Shown here one piece after another: positions 6,954 through 15,581 of a stretch of DNA of 64,000 nt. The notes below the pieces were generated by a model, which saw only the letters and a list, made by a program, of their open reading frames with translations, ran no database searches and had not been told where the DNA came from. Numbering within the stretch: the stretch's first letter is position 1; every line of letters begins with the position of its first letter. The DNA comes from Sediminibacillus terrae (GTDB taxonomy: Bacteria; Bacillota; Bacilli; Bacillales; Amphibacillaceae), in contig NZ_VZDQ01000024.1 in the NCBI RefSeq assembly GCF_009602435.1, positions 310,001 through 374,000 on the forward strand, given 5' to 3'. The position numbers and the translations under genes are program-made.

Positions 6954-8549
6954 TTAATCTTCGACTAAATCCTTTTCAGCCGTCCCTTCTTTCCGGACAG
7001 GCTGACTAGCTTTCGAGGGAAAGATTTGCTGTTCTTTCCCTAAAATACGCGCCACTCTGATGGCATCCCACAATGTCGGCAGCATCAGCAGTGACACCGG
7101 CACGGCCGTCACGACAATTGAGTTCTGAATGGCAGTAATACTCCCCGGATCGATCGCTAATAAAATAATCGACAGTACCCCGAAAAGCAGCACCCAGAAT
7201 ACGCGAATCCATTTTTGCGGGTTATCGTTACCGGTCAATGTGACCGCAACAGTATAGGAAATCGAATCGACTGTCGTTGCCACAAACACGAGCGTGACAA
7301 TCAAGAAGCCGATGGCCAACAGCAATCCCAGCGGCATCTGATCCATGATGGCCATCACTGCTGCAGGCATGCCACCCGCGTTCAATGGCTCGGAAATGAC
7401 TCCCGGATTGGTTAACTCGGCATCGATTCCGCTGCCACCGACAACGGTGAACCAGAAATTACTGATCAACGGCGCTACAATAGCGACGGCGATGATCAAT
7501 TCTCTAATGGTTCTACCCCGGGAAATTCTGCTGATAAAGATGGCCATCATCGGGCCGTATCCCAGAAACCAGCCCCAGAAAAACACTGTCCAGGCACCAA
7601 GCCAGGCTTGATCTCCCTGGTATGTCGACATTGTCAGCATGTTTTGCAAATGGAAACCTTCTGCCGAAATAAACTTGTTGATAATAAACATCGTGGGACC
7701 GACAACCAGCATGAAAGCTGCCAGTACAACAGTCAAACTGACATTCATCCGGCTGAGGAACTGAATACCGCGGTCCACACCCGTTGCAACAGAAATCGCT
7801 GCTATCACGACGAGAACGGCGATAACAATGATATTCGTCACCAAGTTATTCGGCACCCCGAACAAGGAATGCAGACCATAAGTCAATTGCATGCCGAGAA
7901 AACCGATTGGTCCCATGGTGCCGGCTGCAACTGCCACAATCGAAACAATGTCGGCTATCGTGCCGACTACACTCTTTTGAAAGATTTTTTCACCAAACAG
8001 CGGGTAAAGCATCGCCCTAGGTTTCAGCGGATAGCCTTTATGATAGTGAGCATACATGAGAACGATGGTTGCCAGTGTTCCCAAAATCGCCCAAGCCATA
8101 AAGCCCCAATGCATGAAACTTTGTGCTAACGCAGGGTCGACACCTGCCATGGTCGAGGAGTTGTCTTCAAACAACGGGGGATTCGTGATAAAGTGATACA
8201 TCGGTTCAGAAGCCGCCCAAAACACACCGCCGCTGGCCATCAGGGTGCATAAAATCATGGCGATCCAGCGGAAATAACTGTTTTCCGGCTTCGCTTTATT
8301 ACCTAACCTTACCTTTCCATACTTGGAAACAGCCAAGCCTAAGCCAATAAGCAAATTTGCCAACAGCAGCAGCTGCCAGTAAGAACCAAAATATTTGGCA
8401 GAAACGTTGAAGGATGCTGTGATCCAGCCTCCTACCATATCTAAATCCATTAGTGATAAAAGGACAAATAAAAGCAGCAGTCCTCCACTTACGATAAAAA
8501 CAGGATTATCCGTCTTGTTATTCAAACTTGTTTTTTTATCTTGTCGCAC
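6954..8549 (-). CDS. opuD: BCCT-family glycine betaine transporter
   Basis: This 531-residue secondary transporter imports glycine betaine or related osmolytes. It has about 12 membrane helices and the BCCT signature: GVFWAASEPMYHF near residue 105, and the helix 8 region FFWGWFLGYGPMMAIFISRI followed by SRGRTIRE. The charged C-terminal tail (KASQPVRKEGTAEKDLVED) resembles the osmosensing tails of BCCT proteins. The start is GTG at 8549, 7 bases from AGGAGG. It is monocistronic. Betaine as substrate follows from family similarity to OpuD/BetL, not from a visible binding-site proof. Confidence 0.9.
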   Translation of the reverse strand: MRQDKKTSLNNKTDNPVFIVSGGLLLLFVLLSLMDLDMVGGWITASFNVSAKYFGSYWQLLLLANLLIGLGLAVSKYGKVRLGNKAKPENSYFRWIAMILCTLMASGGVFWAASEPMYHFITNPPLFEDNSSTMAGVDPALAQSFMHWGFMAWAILGTLATIVLMYAHYHKGYPLKPRAMLYPLFGEKIFQKSVVGTIADIVSIVAVAAGTMGPIGFLGMQLTYGLHSLFGVPNNLVTNIIVIAVLVVIAAISVATGVDRGIQFLSRMNVSLTVVLAAFMLVVGPTMFIINKFISAEGFHLQNMLTMSTYQGDQAWLGAWTVFFWGWFLGYGPMMAIFISRISRGRTIRELIIAVAIVAPLISNFWFTVVGGSGIDAELTNPGVISEPLNAGGMPAAVMAIMDQMPLGLLLAIGFLIVTLVFVATTVDSISYTVAVTLTGNDNPQKWIRVFWVLLFGVLSIILLAIDPGSITAIQNSIVVTAVPVSLLMLPTLWDAIRVARILGKEQQIFPSKASQPVRKEGTAEKDLVED

Positions 8550-8865
8550 TTTTTTCCTCCTGAAAGTTAAGGAGCAAGTGCCTACAATAACGCTTCCCTC
8601 TCTCTATCTGTCATCATTGCAGACCATTGGATGGGAAATTATTCTGCTATAGAATTTATGATCATACCATTTAAAAATCGAATAATTTTCAAGTCCGAAA
8701 ACCATCGGCTTGCTCTCTGAATTTTTTACTGTGTCTGAAGTGTCATTTTCATTCGATTTTTACTGCTAAAGGAAAACGGTCCACGTCCTTTCTTATTTTG
8801 CCAAAGATAATAAATATTATAGGGTTTTTTTCAAACATTCGTCAAATATTATAAACAGAACAAAT

Positions 8866-8908
8866 AAGAAAAGCGCAAGCGCTTGTCTAAAGGAAACCTG
8901 ACTAAAGG
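8866..8908. repeat. Dispersed repeat, family C, short copy
   Basis: AAAAGCGCAAGCGCTTGTCT then AAAGGAAACCTGACTAAAGG. It shares the AAGCGCAA...TGT(C/T)TAAAGGA start with the long copy at 50838, and resembles the GCGCAAGCGC-type dispersed repeats known from Bacillus genomes. Confidence 0.5.
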
Positions 8909-8962
8909 CTGGTTCCTGCCATTATTGTTCCACTGGCATTTCGTTTATTCTTTCACAGACAA

Positions 8963-9000
8963 TTAAAAAGGGCTATCCGACAAACTCGGTATAACCCCTT
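8963..9000 (-). terminator. Intrinsic terminator of the ATP-grasp operon
   Basis: On the minus strand AAGGGGTTATACCGA pairs with TCGGATAGCCCTT around GTTTG and is followed by TTTAATT. It is 135 bases past the ATP-grasp stop. Confidence 0.65.
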
Positions 9001-9134
9001 GGATTGCAGAGAACCCTCGATTTCTTTCCGGTCAGAACGGGGAACAGGCCGAAGAAAGACCGTCCGACTCTTTCCGCGAAACAGAAGATATGGTTTAGTA
9101 AATTGCAGATCCTTTTTGAGAATGCAATATGCCA

Positions 9135-10100
9135 TTAAATAGATATAGTGTTTTCCTGTTTCACCGCTTCCAGTTCCCGCTTCAAAAACCTTGCCATTTC
9201 CAGCATGCCATACTGGCCGGCTTTTGCTTCCGCTTCAGTATTATAATTGGTGTTTGTATTGACGTCGTAAGTGAAAAGCTCCCCATCTTGGTTGAAAATG
9301 AACTCAATACCAGCTACGCGTATACCATTATTCGCCAGGAAATGTTCATACCTTTCGATAATCGGCTGGTTGAAATTTTCTACAATGCGAAACTTTGTCT
9401 GATCCTCCGGTTGTTCTCCTGCCGGGCAGAACAAGTCGTCGATTGTACAGGCATCTGCAGGACATAATTCGAAGCCTTCAGACGTATCGACCTGGACAGC
9501 GTATAGAAACTTGCCGTCGATGAATTCACAGCGGGTAATATAAGGCTCGGGGGCTTGTATATATTCCTGAACCAGGGTGATGCCGTCGACCGGCTCGTCA
9601 AAATCGGGACTATCCAAGTACTCCTTCAAACCATCGATGGTATGAAACAACTGCACTCCCAACCCCTTACCAGCCCTGTTGTGTTTCGTGATGAAGGAGT
9701 CTGCATGGAGTTTGAGTTTTTCTGCCGCTTCCACAATCTGCTCCTTGCCGACTGCTGCCAGCGTTTTCGGAGTACGAATTCCCGCTTCATTCAATGCCAT
9801 ATACTGATTGACCTTGCTCAATTCCAGCCGGAGGGCACTGCTGCCATTGATCACCGTGCGCCCGTGTCGCTCCAGCCACGCTAAAACCGCCTCCGTCAAT
9901 TCAGGGGCATACCGATGATCTCTTGTATGGGAGGAGGCACTGATCCGGCTATAAAAGATTCCTTCTGGTGGTTCTTCTGTCAAATCGACCATCCCCTGGT
10001 CCAAAAACCATTCTTCATAAGGGACATCAAGCTCCTCCAATCGTTTCGTCAGGTGCTCGGTCCATTCACTATTTTCATGGATGACATATACTTTGCTCAT
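9135..10100 (-). CDS. ATP-grasp ligase, RimK-like, of unknown substrate
   Basis: This 321-residue ATP-grasp protein would join a carboxylate, through an acylphosphate, to an amine or similar nucleophile. Visible elements are an N-terminal pre-ATP-grasp domain with FYSRISAS, the nucleotide-binding lysine and glycine loop in FITKHNRAGKGLGV (near 140-153), the hinge VQEYI, and the Mg2+-binding Glu and Asn residues in AGIEFIFNQ and DVNTNTNYN near the C-terminus. It resembles the RimK/glutamate-ligase branch, but no substrate can be read off. The start ATG at 10100 follows AGGAGAGG. It lies 33 bases after the flavin monooxygenase gene in one S-box-controlled operon, so its substrate is probably linked to sulfur metabolism. 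Confidence 0.85.
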   Translation of the reverse strand: MSKVYVIHENSEWTEHLTKRLEELDVPYEEWFLDQGMVDLTEEPPEGIFYSRISASSHTRDHRYAPELTEAVLAWLERHGRTVINGSSALRLELSKVNQYMALNEAGIRTPKTLAAVGKEQIVEAAEKLKLHADSFITKHNRAGKGLGVQLFHTIDGLKEYLDSPDFDEPVDGITLVQEYIQAPEPYITRCEFIDGKFLYAVQVDTSEGFELCPADACTIDDLFCPAGEQPEDQTKFRIVENFNQPIIERYEHFLANNGIRVAGIEFIFNQDGELFTYDVNTNTNYNTEAEAKAGQYGMLEMARFLKRELEAVKQENTISI

Positions 10101-10133
10101 TCTGCCGTCTCCTCTCCTTGGTATGGTTTCAAG

Positions 10134-11183
10134 TTATTTCAATAACTGACGTCGTTTTTCTTCCACAAGCGGCATGACTTGCTGCGAGAAACGCTCCATT
10201 TCTTCCAGCTGGGGCGAAAACTGCAGCAATAATAAGTCCAATCCCGCTTCTTCGTATGCCGCAATCCTTTCCGCAATTTGGTCCGGTGTCCCGATTAAAT
10301 TTGGACGCGAGCCCCGGTTCGAGACCGAATAATCATTAAGTTCAACTTGTTGCTCCAACTGCGATTTGCTGACAAAGTCTTGATAGCCGGCGTATCCCGC
10401 GCTATCTTTCACGTCAGTTATTCGTTTCCATTCTTCCAATGCTTCTTCCTCGGTGTCCCGGCAAATCACGTAGGCCGCCATGCCAAACGATTGGAATTCT
10501 GGCTGACTGGCTTCTTCCCGCCTTACCTTCATTTCCGCTATCTTGCTGGCAATCTCATCGACTGTGCCTCCGTGCATGACATAGGCGTCACAGGAATCGA
10601 CAATTGCCTGTTTGCCACGATCGCTTTCCCCTCCCGCATATAGGGTCGGGAAAGGCTTTTGTACCGGCTTAGGAGCAAGTTTGGCATTGTTCACTTCATA
10701 ATAATTGCCATGGTAAGAAAACGTTTCTTCCTGCCACATCCCTTTCAACACTTCCAGGAACTCCTCTGTCCGGTCATACCGTTCATCGTGGGCGGTAAAT
10801 GCCCCACCATATTGTTTTGCTTCTTCTTCCCACCATGCCGAGACGACATTCAGTGTAAACCTGCCGTTACTGATATGGTCAATGTTCGCAGCCATTTTTG
10901 CTGCTACAGCAGGATTGTGGAACCCGGGACGGACTGCTGTCATGATTTCGATTTTCTCTGTCACTGCTGCCAGTCCGGCCGCTGTCGACCATGCTTCCAG
11001 AGAATCTGCATCGATTCCTTTTATGTCATTCAAATATAACTCAGCAATCAACGTGGTATCATAGCCCCATTTCTCTGCTGACTGTATCACTTGTTTTGCA
11101 TAATCAAAGGTTGGAGGCATCAGTTCATCCTCTACATTTCGTAACCATCCGCCGAAAATCGGCAGCCAAAATCCGTACTTCAT
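10134..11183 (-). CDS. LLM-class FMNH2-dependent monooxygenase, alkanesulfonate/dimethylsulfone type
   Basis: This 349-residue protein belongs to the bacterial luciferase-like TIM-barrel family, in the SsuD/SfnG subgroup that cleaves C-S bonds with FMNH2 and O2. Visible landmarks are MKYGFWLPIFGGWLRN, the segment AVRPGFHNPAVAAKMAANID, NVVSAWW, and LYAGGESDRGKQA, a typical phosphate-binding region. The start ATG at 11183 follows GGGGAGA; the ATG at 11213 lacks a ribosome site. A SAM-I riboswitch precedes it, so expression rises when S-adenosylmethionine is low, which supports a role in sulfur acquisition or salvage. No dedicated flavin reductase gene lies nearby. The exact sulfur compound is not determinable. 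Confidence 0.87.
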   Translation of the reverse strand: MKYGFWLPIFGGWLRNVEDELMPPTFDYAKQVIQSAEKWGYDTTLIAELYLNDIKGIDADSLEAWSTAAGLAAVTEKIEIMTAVRPGFHNPAVAAKMAANIDHISNGRFTLNVVSAWWEEEAKQYGGAFTAHDERYDRTEEFLEVLKGMWQEETFSYHGNYYEVNNAKLAPKPVQKPFPTLYAGGESDRGKQAIVDSCDAYVMHGGTVDEIASKIAEMKVRREEASQPEFQSFGMAAYVICRDTEEEALEEWKRITDVKDSAGYAGYQDFVSKSQLEQQVELNDYSVSNRGSRPNLIGTPDQIAERIAAYEEAGLDLLLLQFSPQLEEMERFSQQVMPLVEEKRRQLLK

Positions 11184-11254
11184 GTTATCTCTCCCCTGCC
11201 TGAATGCTGACAAATTTTGTTTCCGAATAAGATCTTATTTGAAACCAGGCGTTA

Positions 11255-11288
11255 TAAAAAAGCCTTCTCCCAGAGAGGAAGAAGGCTT
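11255..11288 (-). terminator. Riboswitch terminator (expression platform)
   Basis: On the minus strand AAGCCTTCTTCCTC and GGGAGAAGGCTT form a stem followed by TTTTTTATAAC, 72 bases upstream of the monooxygenase start. It is the regulated terminator of the SAM riboswitch. Confidence 0.85.
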
Positions 11289-11302
11289 ATTCGTCATTCA
11301 GC

Positions 11303-11410
11303 TTCTTATCTCTCAGAGTACATTCACTCTGTAGGAATTGGCACCTTCCTGAAATTTCAGTGGGTTGCCGGGCTTCATCGGGCCTGTCCCTCCGCCTCTC
11401 TTCATAAGAA
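11303..11410 (-). promoter_or_regulatory. SAM-I riboswitch (S-box)
   Basis: The minus strand contains the conserved S-box core in order: TTCTTAT (5' arm of P1), AGAGAGGCGGAGGGACAGGC, CCGATGAAGCCCGGCAACC, an AAGGTGCCAATTCC block, ACAGAG...ACTCTG (P4), and GAGAGATAAGAA closing P1. These match the SAM-I aptamer consensus closely, including the GATGAA K-turn strand and GGTGCCAATTCC. A terminator follows 14 bases later, giving the usual off-switch: bound S-adenosylmethionine stabilises P1 and lets the terminator form. The controlled genes are the LLM monooxygenase and the ATP-grasp ligase. Confidence 0.95.
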
Positions 11411-11429
11411 TCGTTATTCGGTTGAAGTA

Positions 11430-11459
11430 ATCTTATCAAATAACTCGGGTTAATTGCAA
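11430..11459 (-). promoter_or_regulatory. Candidate sigma-A promoter of the S-box operon
   Basis: TTGCAA (11459-11454) and TAAGAT (11435-11430) on the minus strand are 18 bases apart and would start transcription about 13 bases before the aptamer. Confidence 0.55.
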
Positions 11460-11571
11460 CTGGTTGATTTCCACAATTCCATTGATTTTGTTTTTCATAA
11501 AACCTATAAACTGTGAATTAACTTGAGTGAGTCCCCCTGACATCCGGCCTTTATTTAGGTTGGAGAACAGC

Positions 11572-11687
11572 GCTGAGGAAATACCCTGCGCTTTCCGCTG
11601 GCGGCTGGTGAGCTTCCTCGAGCTAACGCTCTGCGGGATCTCTCCGAGGCCTTTGCTCCCGCAGGAGTCTCCGGGTATTTCCTCAGC
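11572..11687. repeat. Dispersed palindromic repeat, family A, copy 3
   Basis: The outer arms GCTGAGGAAATACCC and GGGTATTTCCTCAGC pair perfectly over 15 bases. Inside, in the reverse sense, are GCGCTTTCCGCTGGCGG, CTCGAGCTAACGCTCTGCGG and CTCCCGCAGGAGTCTCC, the same motif order as in the other family A copies read on the minus strand. Confidence 0.8.
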
Positions 11688-11903
11688 TAAGAATAGCTTC
11701 CTGTTTTTAAGCGAGTATACTAGATATATTTTTCTTCATTCAATAGCATGAAACATCTTATCAAAAGACATTTCTAGGAAAACAAGCAGAAAGCCGAGAG
11801 AAGGGGAAAAGACGAAACCCAAACTGTTTTTTATGAAAAGACGCACATATCCTGACAAGCGTTTTATTAAGAGGCTTAATGTTTGTGATAATCAGCAAAC
11901 TTC

Positions 11904-12033
11904 TTAGCGAAGGTAGCATACGAAGACTCCAGCGGGAACAGCGCGAGCTGAAGATCCACTTGGTAAAGCGGCTTTCTTTACCAAGTTAGCTGAAGCCGTG
12001 CCCGCGGAAAGCGAAGTATGCTACCGAAGCGTT
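11904..12033. repeat. Dispersed palindromic repeat, family A, copy 4 (cleanest copy)
   Basis: Outer arms GGTAGCATAC (11912) and GTATGCTACC (12016) pair perfectly. Motifs in order are GAAGACTCCAGCGGGAACAG, GCGCGAGCTGAAGATCC, a nested hairpin with arms CTTGGTAAAG and CTTTACCAAG, AGCTGAAGCCGTGCCCGCGG and AAAGCGAAG. This copy best defines the family. Confidence 0.82.
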
Positions 12034-12185
12034 AGTTACACGCTTTTTGCATAGGCAATGGAGCTCCCCATTAAAGTTACTGCATAGTTTCTAACTCTCG
12101 AGACGAAACAATAAAGTCTGCGAAAAAGATTCTTGTTTTGGCTGCATGCGCCCAATTCGGACGGAAATTGCTAGATGTCTCTTGC

Positions 12186-14507
12186 CTATGCCCTGTCATA
12201 CAAATCTTCCGGCAGTTGTTGCAAAAAAGCGGACATTGGACCGATCGAGAACACAGCCAGTTCATGCATCGCCCTCGTACAGGCTGTGTAAAGCAAATTC
12301 CGCTCCAGTTCCCGAGAATATTGAGAAGCCGAAGCATTATAGATAATCGCCGCATCGAACTCGATTCCTTTTGCCAGATATGCCGGAAGCACAAGCAGCC
12401 CTTTTTGGAAGGTGTGCGTTTCTTCATCCATCAGCTTTGCTTCCGTTTCTTCGCGCAATAATTGATACGCCTCCCGGCTCTCCTCCATCGTTTTGCAAAT
12501 AATGGCGATTGTTTGGTGATTTGCAGCGGTATAGCCCTTTATTGTCTGCAATATTTGCTGTTTTAGTTTATGTTGATCAGACACCTGGATAATCAATGGC
12601 TTTGAACCTTCCCGGTTGAAAGGCTCAATGACATCGCCGCCTGGCATAAAGGCTTTGGTAAACTCCACAATTTGCCTGGTTGAACGATAACTTCTCGTCA
12701 GGGTGATCCGTTCGTGCTTTGCTTCCAATCGAGAAGAAAGCAGGGTTTCTTCCGTGGAGGCATGCGCATAAATCGCCTGGTTGTAATCTCCTAGAAGCGT
12801 CATCCTGCTAAGAGGGAAAACCTCTTGGAAATAAGCAAACTGGAACGGGGAGTAATCCTGGGCTTCGTCGATGAATAAATGCCTGATAGACCGATTCACC
12901 TGAAAGCCGACCAGTCGATTGTAAAAGTATAAGTATGGAGCAGCTTCTTCCCAGGTCAATTTTCTTTTCTCCAGTAACTCCAGCGATTGCCGGCAAATTT
13001 CCGGCCAATTATCCGGAAGCTTTACGCCATCGACTCCTGTCTCAGCATCAAAAAGCTTTTGAAAAGTTTTTTCCGCATGAAAGAAGCGGCGACGCTTTAT
13101 CTTTTGGCGCAACGGCTGGAAGTTATCGTCAATCACCTTTTGACGAAGCAATTCCTCTTCCCGTACAAAGTCATAATAAGGGTCATCGGAGGATGCATCC
13201 TCTTCCTGCAACTGCTGGTACACCGAAAGAAAGTCTTCTTTTTCCAAAAGCTGCCCTTCTTCCAACACCCAGTCCTCCTGCAGCTGCCCCTTTGCAAACT
13301 TGTCCACTTGTTTCAAAAGCCATTTGGCGGTCGCTTCCATCCTGTTCGGGAGACTCATCGCCGGATCAAGCCTGTAAAAGTAATCAGTTATGGAATATTT
13401 ATCTACAATCACCGCGCCACGGAAGGTAACGTTCCTGAATTCGATTCCACCAGCATGCAATCCTTCAATAAACTGATCCACCAACCGTTTATACTGGGCT
13501 CCCGCTTTGAACGTCATCGCGGATATCCGGGTATGATAATCGGCTTCCTGATTTGCGGCCAGGTAATATTCCACTTGGGCAAATGGCGTTTCAATGTCAA
13601 AACGACTGCCAAGACGCTGTTCCAAATATTCATGAAAGGTCGTCTGCTGCATATTTTCTTCGCCCAGTTCAGGTAAAACCGTGGATACATAACTATTGAA
13701 CAACGGATTTGGAGAGAACAACACCATATTATCCGATGTTAAAACTTCCCGATAGCGATAGAGTAAATACGCGACACGTTGTAAGGCAGCCGATGTTTTG
13801 CCGCTTCCGGCAACCCCTTGGACAATCAGCAAATCGTTTTTCTCATTGCGGATGATTCGGTTTTGTTCTTTTTGGATGGTGGCAACGATGCTCTTCATCT
13901 GTGTGCTGGCATTGTTGCCGAGCACAGATTGCAATAAATGATCACCGATGGTCAATCCAGTATCAAACATCCCCTTTAACTGACTGTTCCGGATAATATA
14001 TTGTCTTTTCAGCTTCATTTCGCCATTGATCGTTTCTTCCGTCGTTTGGTATGCCGCAGGTCCGGGCGGATAGTCATAATAGAGACTCGAAATCGGGGCG
14101 CGCCAGTCATAGACAAGAAACTCGTCTTCCTGTTCATCCATCAATGAAGCAATGCCCAAGTAAATTTGGTCTGCGTCCTGTTCCCCGTCTTCCAGAAAAT
14201 CGATCCTTCCAAAATAAGGGGATTCCTTTAATCTGGCGAGTGTTTTCAACTGCTCACTCAATTGACCATGGCTTCTTTCCCGCTCTGATAGCAGCTCGGC
14301 CTGCTGTTTCAGGCTCGCCTGCGTTTCGATTACGTCATCCGGCTCATCCAGGTTGACGGTAACGTCTTCCCAAAAGTTTTTGCGGAGGTCCAAAACCCGG
14401 TCTTTGATTCCGCCTTTTCTTTCCTGCAACTTTTCAGCAGTTGCATCAATGATATCCAATACTTCATTCAATCGTTCTCTTTCTTGCTTCCAGTCTTTTT
14501 CGTCCAA
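12186..14507 (-). CDS. helD: HelD: UvrD-like RNA polymerase recycling motor
   Basis: This 773-residue protein matches the length of B. subtilis HelD (YvgS), a superfamily 1 ATPase that frees stalled RNA polymerase. The N-terminal coiled-coil arm (about 1-100, rich in E, R, L and Q) enters the polymerase secondary channel in known HelD proteins. Walker A is GVAGSGKTSAAL near residue 230, Walker B is FIDEAQDYS near 570, and the SF1 motif LTRSYRSTRQIVEFT lies near 620. GVAGSGKT and the short helicase core set it apart from UvrD or PcrA. The start ATG at 14507 follows GGAGGGTGGCGG. It lies 62 bases after a luciferase-like gene, possibly in one transcript. Confidence 0.93.
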   Translation of the reverse strand: MDEKDWKQERERLNEVLDIIDATAEKLQERKGGIKDRVLDLRKNFWEDVTVNLDEPDDVIETQASLKQQAELLSERERSHGQLSEQLKTLARLKESPYFGRIDFLEDGEQDADQIYLGIASLMDEQEDEFLVYDWRAPISSLYYDYPPGPAAYQTTEETINGEMKLKRQYIIRNSQLKGMFDTGLTIGDHLLQSVLGNNASTQMKSIVATIQKEQNRIIRNEKNDLLIVQGVAGSGKTSAALQRVAYLLYRYREVLTSDNMVLFSPNPLFNSYVSTVLPELGEENMQQTTFHEYLEQRLGSRFDIETPFAQVEYYLAANQEADYHTRISAMTFKAGAQYKRLVDQFIEGLHAGGIEFRNVTFRGAVIVDKYSITDYFYRLDPAMSLPNRMEATAKWLLKQVDKFAKGQLQEDWVLEEGQLLEKEDFLSVYQQLQEEDASSDDPYYDFVREEELLRQKVIDDNFQPLRQKIKRRRFFHAEKTFQKLFDAETGVDGVKLPDNWPEICRQSLELLEKRKLTWEEAAPYLYFYNRLVGFQVNRSIRHLFIDEAQDYSPFQFAYFQEVFPLSRMTLLGDYNQAIYAHASTEETLLSSRLEAKHERITLTRSYRSTRQIVEFTKAFMPGGDVIEPFNREGSKPLIIQVSDQHKLKQQILQTIKGYTAANHQTIAIICKTMEESREAYQLLREETEAKLMDEETHTFQKGLLVLPAYLAKGIEFDAAIIYNASASQYSRELERNLLYTACTRAMHELAVFSIGPMSAFLQQLPEDLYDRA

Positions 14508-14569
14508 GCCGCCACCCTCCTATCGGCATTGATCATCATATTGTCATGTAATCGCTCCTGACTTGAAGC

Positions 14570-15568
14570 CTAGGAAAAGGCTTTGGCCAGTAGCTCATAC
14601 CCTTTTTGTTTATCGGCAAAATAGTAGTTCATCGATGCCAGCATGAACTCCTCTGTTCCGTATTCCTCACTTAACTGCAACAGTTGGCTGCGAACCGTTT
14701 CCGGCGAGCCTACCAGCATCCGCCTTCGGTTCTCCCGGACTAGCTGTATCTCATAAGGTGCAAATTGGTAACCCGCTGCTTCTTCCGGAGGAAGGATGCC
14801 TTCGCCGGTCTCTCCTCTGGCCATTTTCAACATTTGCACGTCCATGCTTTTAGCCTGCCACTCTGCTTTTTCATCTGTTTCTGCACATACCAGGAAAAAT
14901 GCGGCTAATGCTTGCGGCTCTCTCTGCAATATCGATGGCTTATATCGTCGTTGATAACTTTTTACAACCGAACCGCCATGCTGTCCACTGATAAATTGAG
15001 CGAAAGCATAGGAAATCCCCTGACCCGACGCCAAGCCCGCACTGCCCCCGCTCGAGCCAAGCAGCCATAATTGCGGCGCAGTATCGATATCCGGCATTGC
15101 TTTCAATCCTCGAAAGCGGTGGGTTTCATCAGATGATCCCGATAAATAATGGACAAGGTCTTCGATTTGCTGGGGATAGCTGTCTCCTCCCCCTGGCCCC
15201 TTACCTTCCTGCAAGGCTGCCGTGGCCAGAGGGATTCCCCCGGGTGCCCGTCCGACCCCGAGGTCGATTCTCCCAGGGTGCAATGCTTCAAGCAATCGAA
15301 AGTTTTCCGCAACTTTATATGCACTGTAATGGGGCAGCATCACACCGCCGGAACCGACACGGATGGAAGACGTGTGTGCTGCGATATGGGGAAGGAACAC
15401 CTCTGGACTGGAATGGGCCAGCGTTTCCAAATGATGTTCCGATATCCAAAAGCGGTGGTAACCGAGCTCTTCGGCCAGCTGGGCAAGTTTCACCGTGTTC
15501 TGCAATGCTTCCCTGGCTGATCCGCCTCGTGGAATCGGTGATTGATCCAATACACTTAGACGTACCAT
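14570..15568 (-). CDS. LLM-class flavin-dependent oxidoreductase (luciferase-like group 1)
   Basis: This 332-residue luciferase-like monooxygenase belongs to the branch that starts with LSVLDQSPIPRG. It has ELGYHRFWISEHH, the family hallmark with the active-site region His pair, then RIDLGVGRAPG and PQLWLLGSSGGSAGLA. The start ATG at 15568 lies 7 bases from AGGAGG. It differs clearly from the SsuD/SfnG-type enzyme at 10134, and the two flank helD. No riboswitch of a known class precedes it, but the leader can fold into a hairpin. The substrate is unknown. Confidence 0.88.
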   Translation of the reverse strand: MVRLSVLDQSPIPRGGSAREALQNTVKLAQLAEELGYHRFWISEHHLETLAHSSPEVFLPHIAAHTSSIRVGSGGVMLPHYSAYKVAENFRLLEALHPGRIDLGVGRAPGGIPLATAALQEGKGPGGGDSYPQQIEDLVHYLSGSSDETHRFRGLKAMPDIDTAPQLWLLGSSGGSAGLASGQGISYAFAQFISGQHGGSVVKSYQRRYKPSILQREPQALAAFFLVCAETDEKAEWQAKSMDVQMLKMARGETGEGILPPEEAAGYQFAPYEIQLVRENRRRMLVGSPETVRSQLLQLSEEYGTEEFMLASMNYYFADKQKGYELLAKAFS

Positions 15569-15581
15569 GGTAACTCCTCCT

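Larger units (their letters stand above)
8550..9134. other. Gene-free stretch between opuD and the ATP-grasp gene
   Basis: It holds the opuD upstream region (a possible -10 TATGAT near 8665 on the minus strand), a short family C repeat at 8866-8908 and the terminator of the ATP-grasp operon. No reading frame with a ribosome site or recognisable product is seen. Confidence 0.5.
11460..12185. other. Gene-free stretch with two large palindromic repeats
   Basis: Between the S-box promoter and the helD stop there is no supportable gene. The main content is two family A palindromes (11572-11687 and 11904-12033) in opposite orientations. Open frames of 70-80 codons across the repeats are artefacts. 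Confidence 0.6.

Noticed and set aside
8872-8887. AAGCGCAAGCGCTT considered as a cre or other operator
   Set aside because: The symmetry is caused by the GCGCAAGCGC start of the family C repeat and it is not near a promoter of a sugar gene.
11527-11751. 74-codon plus-strand open frame
   Set aside because: It coincides with the family A palindrome at 11572-11687.
12987-13676. 229-codon plus-strand open frame opposite helD
   Set aside because: It overlaps helD motifs in antisense, with no ribosome site.
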